6,080 nt of DNA from DAOVRL01 sp964459805 (GTDB lineage Bacteria > Planctomycetota > Phycisphaerae > Sedimentisphaerales > Anaerobacaceae): positions 1-6,080 of the forward strand of contig CAYWOD010000209.1 in NCBI GenBank assembly GCA_964459805.1, given 5' to 3'. Positions 6,009 to 6,080 of this stretch are shown here, one piece after another. The first letter of the stretch is position 1. Every line of letters starts with the position of its first letter. The position numbers and the translations under genes were made by a program. Below the pieces are notes generated by a model that was given only the letters and a program-made list of their open reading frames with translations, was not told the origin of the DNA and ran no database searches.

Positions 6009-6080
6009 ATGCGAAATGCCAACATAACTAGTACTACTACGCTACAAAGGCTCAAGAAAAGTTAGGCAACCAGCCGATGA
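6009..6080 (-). other. Upstream sequence of the LRR gene with in-frame TAG
   Basis: Read on the - strand, the LRR frame continues upstream of the TTG at 6008 for 11 further sense codons (RSSTSYVGISH) to a TAG at 6042-6044, then is open again for 12 codons to the window edge. The other two frames also have stops here (TAA and TGA). There is no ATG in frame and no Shine-Dalgarno before the TTG. The only ATG (near 6027) opens a 7-codon frame. The sequence has a short AGTAGTACTAGT run at about 6028-6039. Confidence 0.55.

Noticed and set aside
6042..6044. TAG read-through or recoding in the LRR gene
   Set aside because: TAG ends pdxJ, dapA and the sigma gene in this window, so a general TAG-to-sense reassignment does not fit, and no recoding structure is apparent.

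Overview
The window reads as chromosomal DNA of a moderately GC-rich bacterium, most likely a planctomycete (Phycisphaerae-like) or a close PVC relative. This is inferred from an ECF-type sigma factor carrying a long hydrophobic and disordered C-terminal extension, and from a large protein pairing a beta-rich N-terminal module with about 19 leucine-rich repeats. Both are typical of planctomycete genomes. No rRNA, tRNA, transposase or CRISPR is visible.

Left half, + strand. A gene-free leader (1-178) precedes a very good sigma-70 type promoter (180-207) and pdxJ (235-969), the pyridoxine 5'-phosphate synthase of the DXP-dependent vitamin B6 pathway. A 132-nt gap filled by an imperfect inverted repeat with GCCACTAAG-type arms separates it from dapA (1102-1974), the first committed enzyme of the diaminopimelate/lysine pathway. 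Both enzymes are complete, with active-site residues intact. They are ordinary housekeeping genes and may be co-transcribed, although the inverted repeat sits between them.

Right half, - strand, convergent with dapA. A leucine-rich repeat protein (6008 down to 3510) is followed 121 nt downstream by the sigma-factor gene (3388 down to 2102). The sigma protein has normal sigma2 and sigma4 regions, then two hydrophobic segments, an Ala/Gly-rich stretch, a Pro/Ser/Thr-rich linker and a distinct C-terminal module. No separate anti-sigma gene is seen next to it, so control may be built into the extension. The LRR gene has no convincing start: its frame continues upstream without ATG or Shine-Dalgarno to an in-frame TAG (6042-6044), and stays open beyond that to the window edge. 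It may be a 5'-truncated or nonsense-interrupted gene, or one with a rare start.

The most interesting parts are the possible sensor/effector pairing of the LRR protein with the tailed sigma factor, the damaged or unusual 5' end of the LRR gene, and the inverted repeat between pdxJ and dapA. No wholly new system is demonstrable from the sequence alone.
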